From positions 124,001 to 188,000 of the forward strand of contig JACKOB010000002.1 in the NCBI GenBank assembly GCA_024234575.1: 64,000 bases of DNA, read 5' to 3'. Both the position numbers and the translations under genes were made by a program. Below, one piece after another: positions 35,942 to 44,357 of this stretch (position 1 is its first letter; every line of letters begins with the position of its first letter). Source of the DNA: Hahellaceae bacterium (lineage in GTDB: Bacteria > Pseudomonadota > Gammaproteobacteria > Pseudomonadales > Oleiphilaceae). A model generated the notes under the pieces. It did no database searches. It was not told the DNA's origin and saw nothing but the letters and a program-made list of their open reading frames with translations.

Positions 35942-36058
35942 TTATGGCCACCTGCATCTCGTCGGCAGGAAAGCGTTTTCGAATAAATAGCAGATCATGG
36001 CTTTACCCTGGCGGACACCAGCACCAATGATCATCGTGACGCCGATAATAGCACGCAT
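35942..36058 (-). CDS. possible ilvA leader peptide
   Basis: A 38-codon ORF 22 bases before ilvA. Its start MRAIIGVTMIIGAGVRQGKA carries four Ile, two Val and one Thr in 15 residues, and the RQGKA ending echoes the GRGKA end of the E. coli IlvL leader (recalled). A hairpin CTGCCGAC/GTCGGGGCAG lies before ilvA with a 2-base bulge. There is no T-run, so transcription termination is not supported; translational control is possible. The ribosome site is poor. Speculative. Confidence 0.35.
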   Translation of the reverse strand: MRAIIGVTMIIGAGVRQGKAMICYLFENAFLPTRCRWP

Positions 36059-36205
36059 TATTCGAGGCCACACGACACCAAAAGGCCCGACTGGATATTT
36101 TTGCTCAAAAACAATCTTCTTATTAACAATATCTTACTGCACCGCCGAACTTTGGCAGGTTATACTTGCGACTAACTTACTAGTGAAGCCCGCTTCGGAG
36201 ACAAA

Positions 36206-36883
36206 ATGACACAAGACGAACTCAAAAAAGCGGTTGCAACAGCGGCCATAGACCTGATTAAAGATAAGCTCGACGAAAAAAGCATTATTGGTGTAGGCAC
36301 TGGCTCGACCGCCAACTATTTTATCGATGGGCTGGCAGGTATCAAAACCTACTTCGAGGCCGCTGTAGCGAGCTCTGAAGGCAGTGCAGAGAGACTTAAA
36401 GCCCACGGCATTCCTGTCTATGACCTCAATTCTGTCTCTGATCTGGAGTTCTACGTGGATGGTGCCGACGAAACCAACGAGCGACTGGAACTCATCAAAG
36501 GCGGTGGCGCTGCCTTAACGCGGGAAAAAATAGTTGCCGCCGTGGCACGCAAATTTATTTGCATTGCCGACGAAAGCAAGATGGTTGATGTTTTGGGAGA
36601 TTTTCCGCTACCAGTAGAAGTGATTCCCATGGCCCGTAGCTATGTTGCCAGAGAGATTGTCAAACTCGGCGGTGATCCGGTCTATCGTGAAGGCGTCGTG
36701 ACTGACAACGGCAATATTATTCTTGATATATTTAATATGGACTTATCCGCCCCGATCAGGGTCGAAGAGCGCATTAATCAAATAGTCGGTGTAGTGACTA
36801 ACGGACTGTTTGCTTCGCGCCCTGCGGACGTTTTATTGCTGGGAACTGCAAACGGTGTAAAAACCATTACGGCTAAAAAGTAA
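36206..36883 (+). CDS. rpiA: ribose-5-phosphate isomerase A
   Basis: 225 residues. Substrate motifs [57 protein letters not shown] and FICIADESK are all intact. It interconverts ribose-5-phosphate and ribulose-5-phosphate in the pentose phosphate pathway, cytoplasmic. GGAGAC precedes ATG by 6 bases. Divergent from ilvA. Confidence 0.96.
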   Translation: MTQDELKKAVATAAIDLIKDKLDEKSIIGVGTGSTANYFIDGLAGIKTYFEAAVASSEGSAERLKAHGIPVYDLNSVSDLEFYVDGADETNERLELIKGGGAALTREKIVAAVARKFICIADESKMVDVLGDFPLPVEVIPMARSYVAREIVKLGGDPVYREGVVTDNGNIILDIFNMDLSAPIRVEERINQIVGVVTNGLFASRPADVLLLGTANGVKTITAKK

Positions 36884-37054
36884 TTTGGGTATTGCCAGGA
36901 AGGTGACGCATTAGCTCCTGAGTCTACCTTCCAATTTTCATTACGAGTTCGATTTTACAACTATTTACAGTACCCAACAGGTCTCATTGAGAGTCTGTTA
37001 AGTTCTTCCTGATTTTTTTCTCAAAAGTGATTATGATGCCGACCAAATTCACTT

Positions 37055-37924
37055 ATGAAAGCACTGATCAATTCGTCTGCGAAGACAATTTTCAGATACT
37101 TCACATCATCACGGACAGAAAACATGCTGCGCGACTCACTTGTTAAACTGCGCGTTCCACAGGCATTGGACGCTTTTTCACGATACTACTTTCAATTGGA
37201 CATCATAGGTAAAGAGAACCTTTCTTTACTAAGAGATCAGCAAGCCATGCTGGTTATGAATCATACGGCTTTTTTTGCTTTGGAATGCTACCTGCTTGGC
37301 AGCAACCTTCTATCTTCATACCCTGATCTCGACCTTAGAACACTTGTTTGGAAAGGCTTTTCCGAAGGCCCAGCACGAGCTTGGTTCAAGAACATTGGCT
37401 GTGAGACAGCCAGCATCCAAAATGGCCACAGCCTGCTGGAGGCAGGGAAGACCGTTTTGATCATGCCCGAAGGTATCGATGCGACCGATGTGCGTAATCG
37501 TATGAACACTTTTCATACGGGCTACCTGAGAGTCCTGCAAAAGAAAAGAGTGCCGATAATCCCTATCGGGTTTCATGGCATCGATCAGTCAATTCCCTGG
37601 ATCGTCGCCCACAATAAGACTCTTGAGAAGAAATTCATGAAGCCGGTTAATCCCAACTTCGACTTTCTGCTTTTACCCAAGGTGCCCATATTCAGGCCCA
37701 CTAAAGTCGTTTTCAAAATTGGTGCGCCAATTCATTTGGCAGACAAAGATATGGCTTCTGAAGCGGCTTTAAACGCCACCAATGAGCGCATCAAAACAAC
37801 GGTGAGTTTGCTGGTTGACGAGGCAGAACAATACAGAAAAGAGAGAATCACCCAATCCCGCCCTAATCGACTTTTTCATAAGCTGGTTGAAGGTAAGATT
37901 TCTCACCTCAATAAACGCCGATAA
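37055..37924 (+). CDS. PlsC-like lysophospholipid acyltransferase family protein, atypical motif I
   Basis: 289 residues. Blocks of the glycerolipid acyltransferase family are visible: LLVMNHTAFFALE (motif I, about 68-76), FKNIGCETAS, VLIMPEGIDATDVRNR (motif III, normally PEGTRS) and VPIIPIGFHGID (motif IV). Motif I is normally HxxxxD; here His is followed by Ala at that place, so the catalytic Asp is missing and Glu lies two further on. Activity is therefore uncertain. No ribosome site is clear; ATG at 37124 is an alternative start. The substrate could be a lysophospholipid or a surface polymer. Confidence 0.7.
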   Translation: MKALINSSAKTIFRYFTSSRTENMLRDSLVKLRVPQALDAFSRYYFQLDIIGKENLSLLRDQQAMLVMNHTAFFALECYLLGSNLLSSYPDLDLRTLVWKGFSEGPARAWFKNIGCETASIQNGHSLLEAGKTVLIMPEGIDATDVRNRMNTFHTGYLRVLQKKRVPIIPIGFHGIDQSIPWIVAHNKTLEKKFMKPVNPNFDFLLLPKVPIFRPTKVVFKIGAPIHLADKDMASEAALNATNERIKTTVSLLVDEAEQYRKERITQSRPNRLFHKLVEGKISHLNKRR

Positions 37925-38148
37925 TGAATAGGCGAGCGCTGGACTGAAAGCAAGACCAGTCCGGCACTCGCACTGTAACCCCCTCCCCAAACCGATTTCA
38001 CTCAATTTATTTCGTCCCGACTCCGTGTTGACGCAAATACTCTATAGATGAATCTCTTTCGCTCAGCCAAACAACCAAGCGCTTGCTTGGCTGTTTATTT
38101 TGTTGCACAATCTTCTTTATTGTATTTACTCAGACGAGCCAGAAAGCT

Positions 38149-39294
38149 ATGAAATCAACCAGTTACTTTAACGAAACTCACGAACTTGCCCGTGATACCT
38201 GTCGCCAGTTCGTCAAAAAACATATCCTGCCCCACATAGCAGACTGGGAAGAGCAAGAGTCTTTTCCTCGAGAGATTTATCAATTGGCCGGAGAGGCAGG
38301 AATATTAGGAACAGGGTTTCCGGAAGCACTAGGTGGTCATGGCGAAAATGATATCTTCCTGAAAATAGCCTGCAGTGAAGAGTTAATGCGATCGACATCC
38401 GGAGGACTGGTTGCCAGCCTTGGATCGTTAGACATTGCCTTGCCCCCCATCGTGCAATGGGGATCGAAAGCACTAAAAGAACGAGTCGCACCAGAGGTGA
38501 TCTCAGGCCAGAAGATTGCCGCTTTAGCGATTACCGAGCCCAGCGGCGGCTCTGACGTGGCGAGCTTGAAAACCCGTGCCGTTAAAAAAGGAGACCATTA
38601 TCTGGTGTCCGGCAGCAAGACCTTCATTACCAGCGGCACCCGGGCAGATTACTATACAGTCGCCGTTAGAACCGGTGGCGAAGGCCACAAAGGCGTCAGC
38701 TTGCTGTTAATCGAAAAGGGCAGTGCAGGCTTTTCTGTTGGTAAAAAGCTTAAAAAGATGGGCTGGTGGGCCAGTGATACAGCCGAGCTGTTTTTTGACA
38801 ACTGCGAAGTCCCCTGCTGCAACCTGATTGGACCTGAAAATGCGGGCTTTCTCGCGATTATGACCAATTTTATGAAGGAGCGCCTTTCACTTAGCATTAT
38901 GGCCTATATGACAGCACAGATGGCATTGGAAGAAGCGCTACAATATGCGCAGGACCGGTCAGCATTCGGAAGGCCCGTCAGCAAATTTCAAGTGACTCGC
39001 CATAAACTGGTCGACATGGCAACCGAGGTTGAAATAGCCCGAGAATACACTTATCGCGTAGCCCAATTGATGCAGGCAGGAAAAAATCCAATTAAAGAAG
39101 TCTCTATGGCCAAAAACTTTGCCACCAATGTTGCCGAGAAAGTGACCAGAGAGGCGGTGCAAATATTTGGAGGCATGGGCTATATGCGGGAAACAACCGT
39201 CGAGCGGCTTTACAGAGATGCAAAAATCCTGTCCATTGGTGGGGGCACCACAGAGATTATGAAAGAGCTGATCGCCAAACAAATGCGCCTCTAA
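38149..39294 (+). CDS. acyl-CoA dehydrogenase
   Basis: 381 residues from ATG 38149 (MKSTSYFNETHELARD); the extension to 38083 gives a non-family N-terminus. FAD/acyl-binding segments: ALAITEPSGGSDVASLKTRA, GSKTFITSGTRADYYTVAVRT, YAQDRSAFGRPVSKFQ, VQIFGGMGYM, YRDAKILSIGGGTTEIMKELIA. The final loop lacks the Glu (EGT) that is catalytic in short- and medium-chain enzymes; like the long-chain and isovaleryl types, the base is probably the Glu in the helix ALEEALQYA. It begins beta-oxidation or branched-chain breakdown. The substrate is not resolved, and no partner genes are adjacent. Confidence 0.88.
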   Translation: MKSTSYFNETHELARDTCRQFVKKHILPHIADWEEQESFPREIYQLAGEAGILGTGFPEALGGHGENDIFLKIACSEELMRSTSGGLVASLGSLDIALPPIVQWGSKALKERVAPEVISGQKIAALAITEPSGGSDVASLKTRAVKKGDHYLVSGSKTFITSGTRADYYTVAVRTGGEGHKGVSLLLIEKGSAGFSVGKKLKKMGWWASDTAELFFDNCEVPCCNLIGPENAGFLAIMTNFMKERLSLSIMAYMTAQMALEEALQYAQDRSAFGRPVSKFQVTRHKLVDMATEVEIAREYTYRVAQLMQAGKNPIKEVSMAKNFATNVAEKVTREAVQIFGGMGYMRETTVERLYRDAKILSIGGGTTEIMKELIAKQMRL

Positions 39295-39317
39295 GCTGAG
39301 CATTTTTTAATCACCTA

Positions 39318-39346
39318 TTGGTTTAAGCGCTCTTTAGGCTTATAAT
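39318..39346 (+). promoter_or_regulatory. sigma70 promoter of ppa
   Basis: TTGGTT (39318-39323), 17-base spacer, TATAAT (39341-39346), giving a start near 39353 and a 58-base leader before the ppa ATG. Confidence 0.55.
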
Positions 39347-39410
39347 TCGCGCGCAATTTTTAAACCTCCAGTCTCTGACGACTCATTTATAAACCAGGAA
39401 GCAGCGCACA

Positions 39411-39956
39411 ATGATTTTTGACAACATCCCTGCCGGCAAAGACGCACCAGAAGATATTTACGTAGCGATCGAAATACCAGCTAACAGCGACCCAATTAAG
39501 TACGAAATTGACAAAGATATGGGCGCTCTGCTTGTTGACCGTTTCATGGCAACGCCAATGTTTTACCCTGCTAATTATGGATTTATTCCACACACGCTGG
39601 CAGATGACGGCGATGCACTCGACGTATTGGTTGTGACGCCTTATCCGGTTTGCTCAGGCTCAGTAATTCGCTGCCGACCAATTGGCGTACTGAACATGGA
39701 AGACGAAGCGGGTGAAGACGCGAAGCTGGTTGCCGTACCACACGACAAGTTGACACCGCTGTATCACAACGTGAAAGAAATTTCTGATTTACCAGAATTA
39801 CTGCGCGCACAGATTACTCACTTCTTCGAAAACTATAAAGATCTCGAAACTGGCAAGTGGGTAAAAGTAAGCGGCTGGGGCAATGCGGATGACGCTCGTC
39901 GCGCTATCGTAGGCGCTATCGCAGCTTACAACGGCGCTAACAAGCAAGAAATCTAA
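39411..39956 (+). CDS. ppa: inorganic pyrophosphatase (family I)
   Basis: 181 residues (E. coli 176). Metal- and PPi-binding acid clusters are intact: [35 protein letters not shown] and the [19 protein letters not shown] stretch. It hydrolyses pyrophosphate, driving biosynthesis, in the cytoplasm. Single-gene unit with promoter and terminator visible. Confidence 0.96.
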   Translation: MIFDNIPAGKDAPEDIYVAIEIPANSDPIKYEIDKDMGALLVDRFMATPMFYPANYGFIPHTLADDGDALDVLVVTPYPVCSGSVIRCRPIGVLNMEDEAGEDAKLVAVPHDKLTPLYHNVKEISDLPELLRAQITHFFENYKDLETGKWVKVSGWGNADDARRAIVGAIAAYNGANKQEI

Positions 39957-39967
39957 GCACCACCAAA

Positions 39968-39990
39968 AAGGCAGCTGACCCAGCTGCCTT
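39968..39990 (+). terminator. rho-independent terminator of ppa
   Basis: AAGGCAGCTG (39968-39977), 3-base loop, CAGCTGCCTT (39981-39990), followed by CTTTCCCCC. A 10-bp stem 11 bases after the stop. Confidence 0.8.
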
Positions 39991-40064
39991 CTTTCCCCCG
40001 CCTCATATCCCAATAATTTCATCTACACTATTAGTTCATCCTACTCAACTGTGAGGGTCTGATA

Positions 40065-40805
40065 GTGAAACACATATTCATTTCCACCATTATCGCATTC
40101 TGTCTTAGTCTTCCTGCTCAGGGCGAAACCATCAAGCTTGCCAACGGTGATTGGGCGCCCTATATGGCCGCAAATCTTAAGCAGTATGGTGTTATTTCGC
40201 ACGTCGTGACAGAAGCGTTTGCCCTTGAAGGCATCACCGTTGAGTACACTTTTCTGCCATGGAAAAGAGGCTTCGAAGATGCCAAAAACGGTACCCTTGA
40301 TGGCAGCGCCATCTGGAGTAAGACGCCAGAGCGAGAAGCGGATTTTCTCTTTAGCGATGTTGTCGTAGACTTGGAAACGGTGCTATTCATTAAAAAAGAC
40401 AGCTCTTTCGACTGGAATAGCCTGGAAGACTTAGGAAAAGTGTCTATCGGCGGCGTAATTGGTTACAGCTATGGGCTGGAAGATCTCGAGGCGTCAGGCA
40501 AAATTACCATAACCCGCATCGGCACACCCGAAAACAACTATAAGAAACTGGTCAGTGGACGACTCGATACCGTCGCAGAAGATAGAGACGTCGGCTGGGA
40601 GCTAGCCAATACTTTAGGTATATCCGACCAGGTAAAAGCACACCCCAAACCACTTAAGACCAAGTCCTATCACCTAATTATCAGTAAGAATTCAGCGCAT
40701 GCCGAAAAGTGGCTTGCGTCCTTTAACCGTGGCTTGGCAAAACTGAAGGCATCAGGTGCATTTGATAAGATGCTAAAGGACTCGCAGGAAGGGAAATACA
40801 AGTAG
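40065..40805 (+). CDS. periplasmic solute-binding protein, family 3 (orphan)
   Basis: 246 residues with a signal peptide (MKHIFISTIIAFCLSLPAQG). The fold matches bacterial family 3 binding proteins: LANGDWAPYMAANL, VEYTFLPWKRGFEDAKNGTLDGSA, GGVIGYSYG, AFDKMLKDSQEG. Such proteins bind amino acids or other small ligands. No ABC permease or ATPase is nearby, so it may serve as a ligand sensor partner or be transported by a distant system. A paralogue lies at 62993-63877, sharing W-xPY and F-P-W-R-G patterns. Confidence 0.82.
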   Translation: MKHIFISTIIAFCLSLPAQGETIKLANGDWAPYMAANLKQYGVISHVVTEAFALEGITVEYTFLPWKRGFEDAKNGTLDGSAIWSKTPEREADFLFSDVVVDLETVLFIKKDSSFDWNSLEDLGKVSIGGVIGYSYGLEDLEASGKITITRIGTPENNYKKLVSGRLDTVAEDRDVGWELANTLGISDQVKAHPKPLKTKSYHLIISKNSAHAEKWLASFNRGLAKLKASGAFDKMLKDSQEGKYK

Positions 40806-40826
40806 CAGCGTAAGCGGTTTCTGATT

Positions 40827-40859
40827 CGGGCGAAGGCGAGAGTCGCCTACCTTCGCCCG
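40827..40859. terminator. hairpin between convergent genes
   Basis: CGGGCGAAGG (40827-40836) and CCTTCGCCCG (40850-40859) form a perfect 10-bp stem, with an alternative GGCGA/TCGCC pairing inside. It lies between the solute-binding gene and the convergent DUF2333 gene, probably terminating both. No U-tract. Confidence 0.5.
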
Positions 40860-40868
40860 TACTAAGGG

Positions 40869-41921
40869 CTAACCTCTCTGTAGCAGGCTGCGCAAATCAC
40901 CTATGGCAGCACTTGCGCGGGAAATATACGATGCCATGGTAATAGAATGGTTTGCAAAAAGGCCAAAACCACTGCCATTTAACACCATGGGGCTCCAGAC
41001 AGACTCCTGCGTACTTTCTAACTCAATAATTATCTGCTGCAGGCTAACCAAGGCGTTTTTATCCTCAAGCACCGGCTTAAAGTCGACCTCTATTGCTTTC
41101 AACACATGTATCAACGACCAGGCTGTGCCTCTGGCTTCGTAGAAAACATCATCCACTTTTAACCAGGGCGTTTTCAGCTCTTGTAACGCCTGATCATGTG
41201 AGGACTCTTGCGCCGCCGGGTCACCGGCTAAATCAGTGTTTAACTGTCTCTTACCAACGCTTTCACTTAATCGTTGTGATAATGATCCCAGCCTGGTTTC
41301 GACGTTAGTTAGCCAGTTTACAAGATTGTCGGCACGTGCATAAAACTGCGCTTTGGGTTGTTCAGCACCGGTAAGCCTCGCCGTGTAACTTTGCAGGGCC
41401 TTAATCCCTCTTCTATATTCACTTTCGGTAGCAGGAATTGCCCAGCTGCTGTTGTCAAAGTTGAATTGAGGTTCTGCAATTTTAAGATCATTGTCTTCGA
41501 TGGACTGACTCTGGGACCGGCTCATGTCCTGACGCATCACTCTGGCCAAATCGCGCACCTGAACCAGCACGCCAAACTCCCAGCGTTTGATGTTGTCCAG
41601 CCACAACCCGGGAGGAAAAATGTCGTTGGTAATATAGCCACCAGGCTTATCCAGCAACGTCTCAGACAAGTGGATGAGAGTCGCTGTGGTTGCTACGCCA
41701 ACTACCTTGTGTTTACTGTCATCACTGACATGTTGCGAAATCACATCATTCAGTGTTGAAAGTTCAGGTTCACCACTCCAATACCAGCCAATTAAGATGG
41801 CGGCTCCTAAATACAATGCGACTAAAGCTCCTATAATTTTTGGCAAAACGCCTCCTCCCAGATAATCTTCTATATCTTCCAAACGCTCTTGGCAGAACTC
41901 TTTTGCGCGATCAAACGCCAT
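40869..41921 (-). CDS. DUF2333 family protein
   Basis: 350 residues. A cytoplasmic N-terminus (about 1-28), one membrane helix (IIGALVALYLGAAILIGWYW), then a periplasmic domain of about 300 residues: ATLIHLSETLLDKPGGYITND, FPPGLWLDNIKRWEFGVLVQVRDLARVMR. This is the DUF2333 family, of unknown function. It follows the LapD-like gene on the same strand 53 bases away, so cotranscription is likely. Confidence 0.82.
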   Translation of the reverse strand: MAFDRAKEFCQERLEDIEDYLGGGVLPKIIGALVALYLGAAILIGWYWSGEPELSTLNDVISQHVSDDSKHKVVGVATTATLIHLSETLLDKPGGYITNDIFPPGLWLDNIKRWEFGVLVQVRDLARVMRQDMSRSQSQSIEDNDLKIAEPQFNFDNSSWAIPATESEYRRGIKALQSYTARLTGAEQPKAQFYARADNLVNWLTNVETRLGSLSQRLSESVGKRQLNTDLAGDPAAQESSHDQALQELKTPWLKVDDVFYEARGTAWSLIHVLKAIEVDFKPVLEDKNALVSLQQIIIELESTQESVWSPMVLNGSGFGLFANHSITMASYISRASAAIGDLRSLLQRG

Positions 41922-41974
41922 GAACCCGCCCCTCCGTTAACTCACTTTTCGACACATCATAGCTATCCAGGCAC

Positions 41975-44014
41975 CTAAACACCATCGATACCGGTAATAT
42001 CCGCCTGAGGTTTTTGTAAGCCATAACCGGCACCCGCATCCACACCCAAAGCCTGCAGTAGCTCCCATTCGGTCTCACTCTCAATGCCAAAGGCGATTAC
42101 CTTAACGCCCTGGCTATGGGCTATTGTCGTAATCGATTGCAGGTAAAATCGGCTGTCGGCCCTATCCTCTATGCCGTGCACAAGATCCCGATCAATTTTG
42201 ATCCATTTCAGCGGCAAAGACTGTAAATATGAAAACGGTAAGGTTGATTGACCGAACTGATCTATCACAACGGTAAACCCGGTTTGGGCGGCCAGCCCCA
42301 TAATATTAGAGGCCACGGACAGGTCTCTCTGTAGCAGAAACTCTGATATTTCGAGAAACAAGCAGTGTGCTGCGGCCGGGTATTTGTGCACGATGTCTTG
42401 TAGCCATGTCAGGAAAGTTTCATCCTGCAAGGCCTCAGAGCTGATTGAAACCCCTATACGTGCGCCGTAGTGAAGCTTCTCATCCAGATACCGAATTACC
42501 TGAGCAATGACCGCTTTGTCAATCTGTCGCGCCAATTCAAAACGCTCTGCCATGGGCATAAATACGCCCGCGGTGACAAGGTCACCATTAAAACTAAGCC
42601 GTGACAACGCCTTGCAGTAAACAACATGTTTATCTTCCGCCGCAAAAATTGGCTGGTAATGCACAATAACCGCCTCATCCTGAATTGCCGCCAACAGTGT
42701 CTCGCGCCATTCGTTAGCTTTGTGCATAGTATCCAGCGGCAATGAGTGCGACTCATCCTGAAATCGTTGCCAGCCATTATTTACTGCCGCCTGTGCATTG
42801 CGGAGTGCAATATCCGCATTAGCCAGCACGTCCGCGACACTTTCAGTGTGAGCAACCGTTGTCACGCCAGCGTGTACCAAATCGCTTCGGCACCACTGTC
42901 TTATCTCACGCAAACCAGAAACGCCGCGAACAATTGACTCTGTAATCCGGTCAGCCTCAGAGATATCTGCACCAGGCAAGAAGCAGACGAAGTCTGCACC
43001 TGTCCGACGACCAGCAAAAAAACATTCTATTTTCTTTGCACGACTCTTTATCTGCAGATAGATTTTTTCAAGAAACTGATCACCGGCAGCCCGCCCATTC
43101 TGGTTGTTAAATTCAGCGAAATCATTCACTTGTAACAAAATCAGCTGGCCATGCCCAACGCCCTCTCTTGTGTCCAGAAATGCCTGTAGTTTGCGATCAA
43201 ACTCTTCCCGGTTCAGCGCTCCAGTAACCACATCGATTTGCAGCCGTAACCGAAGTGATTCAATTTGTTCGACCTGCAAAGCATTCATCCGGTCGATTCG
43301 GCTGGCCATATCCCCCATCGCCAGTGCCAACACCTGAAGCTCTCTGGCTCCTGTCGGCGCAACCCTTACCGAAAAATCTCCCTGCCCGATCGTCGACGCC
43401 ATATCGGCTAACGCTCGAATTGGCCCGGTCGTTCTTGAGATAACCACCAACAAAGCCCCCAACGATAGCAGCAAGACAAAGCCAAACCAGGCAGCTTCAA
43501 CTTTCATTGTCTCCCACAGTTTTTCATACATGAGTCCGGGATGAACTTTAACCGACACAGAGCCCAACATTTTCCAGCCGGATGAGACATCTGAAACCGC
43601 TTGCCGACCTTGCAGATGCATCAGCTCCGAAAACCAACCGGGAACCGTATCGGGCATGTCGCGACCATAACGGACAATCCAAGGCTCTTTCTTCGCATTC
43701 CATAAAATAACGTGCTCGTAATAGCCGCGATCATAGATTGCATCAATGACGAGCCCGGCGGTCACTTCATCCCCTGCACTCAACGCAGAAGAAAGCGACA
43801 TTCCCAATGCCGTTACCGCATCCTCAGCGTGGGTCTGCAGCTGTGACTGCAAGTAGTGCCTGGCACTGATGATATTTAAAACAGAATTACCCAGCAGAAG
43901 CATAACCAGTAAAGCACCTACTGAAAGAATAAGCATTCTTCTAAGGGGCATGCCTCGTTTTGCCAAAACAGCGGAATTATTTGATATGTCTAATTTTGCA
44001 GAGGTAGTAGCCAT
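41975..44014 (-). CDS. LapD-like c-di-GMP receptor with degenerate GGDEF and EAL domains
   Basis: 679 residues. An N-terminal helix (28-48), then a periplasmic domain beginning SARHYLQSQLQTHAEDAVTALGMSL, which matches the LapD/MoxY N-terminal domain; a second helix, HAMP (SRTTGPIRALADMAS), degenerate GGDEF and EAL. GGDEF reads TGADF, EAL reads KAL (KALSRLSF), and the metal DD is DQ (IDQFGQS). Catalytic residues are thus lost, as in LapD (KVLSRL), which binds c-di-GMP and controls the periplasmic protease LapG and surface adhesins. No lapG or large adhesin lies in the window. Effector function is inferred from the family. Confidence 0.85.
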   Translation of the reverse strand: MATTSAKLDISNNSAVLAKRGMPLRRMLILSVGALLVMLLLGNSVLNIISARHYLQSQLQTHAEDAVTALGMSLSSALSAGDEVTAGLVIDAIYDRGYYEHVILWNAKKEPWIVRYGRDMPDTVPGWFSELMHLQGRQAVSDVSSGWKMLGSVSVKVHPGLMYEKLWETMKVEAAWFGFVLLLSLGALLVVISRTTGPIRALADMASTIGQGDFSVRVAPTGARELQVLALAMGDMASRIDRMNALQVEQIESLRLRLQIDVVTGALNREEFDRKLQAFLDTREGVGHGQLILLQVNDFAEFNNQNGRAAGDQFLEKIYLQIKSRAKKIECFFAGRRTGADFVCFLPGADISEADRITESIVRGVSGLREIRQWCRSDLVHAGVTTVAHTESVADVLANADIALRNAQAAVNNGWQRFQDESHSLPLDTMHKANEWRETLLAAIQDEAVIVHYQPIFAAEDKHVVYCKALSRLSFNGDLVTAGVFMPMAERFELARQIDKAVIAQVIRYLDEKLHYGARIGVSISSEALQDETFLTWLQDIVHKYPAAAHCLFLEISEFLLQRDLSVASNIMGLAAQTGFTVVIDQFGQSTLPFSYLQSLPLKWIKIDRDLVHGIEDRADSRFYLQSITTIAHSQGVKVIAFGIESETEWELLQALGVDAGAGYGLQKPQADITGIDGV

Positions 44015-44357
44015 CAGGTATCCGAAAACACTGTATTGTCTTTATTCTTATGCATTGATTGCCGTGATTGTTTGCCGCCGCCAATAAAACGGGTCGCCTC
44101 TCAAATAACAGGGCTTGCGGCAAATTTTAAAACTGCCATTAAAGATAGTTACACAGTCTGACATTAACCAACTATATTTAACATGAAGAGATTTAACATA
44201 ACAGCTTTTATCCGCTTGCACTGCTGTAATACACAAGAGCTGCAGGTCGACACTAATTTGGGCAAGCCGTTGGATAAGAGACCTGTTTCAGGTTTTACAA
44301 TGTAGTTACTCAGACTTGTCGTTAACCGGATCAATTGTACGGAGCCAAGAAAACTAA

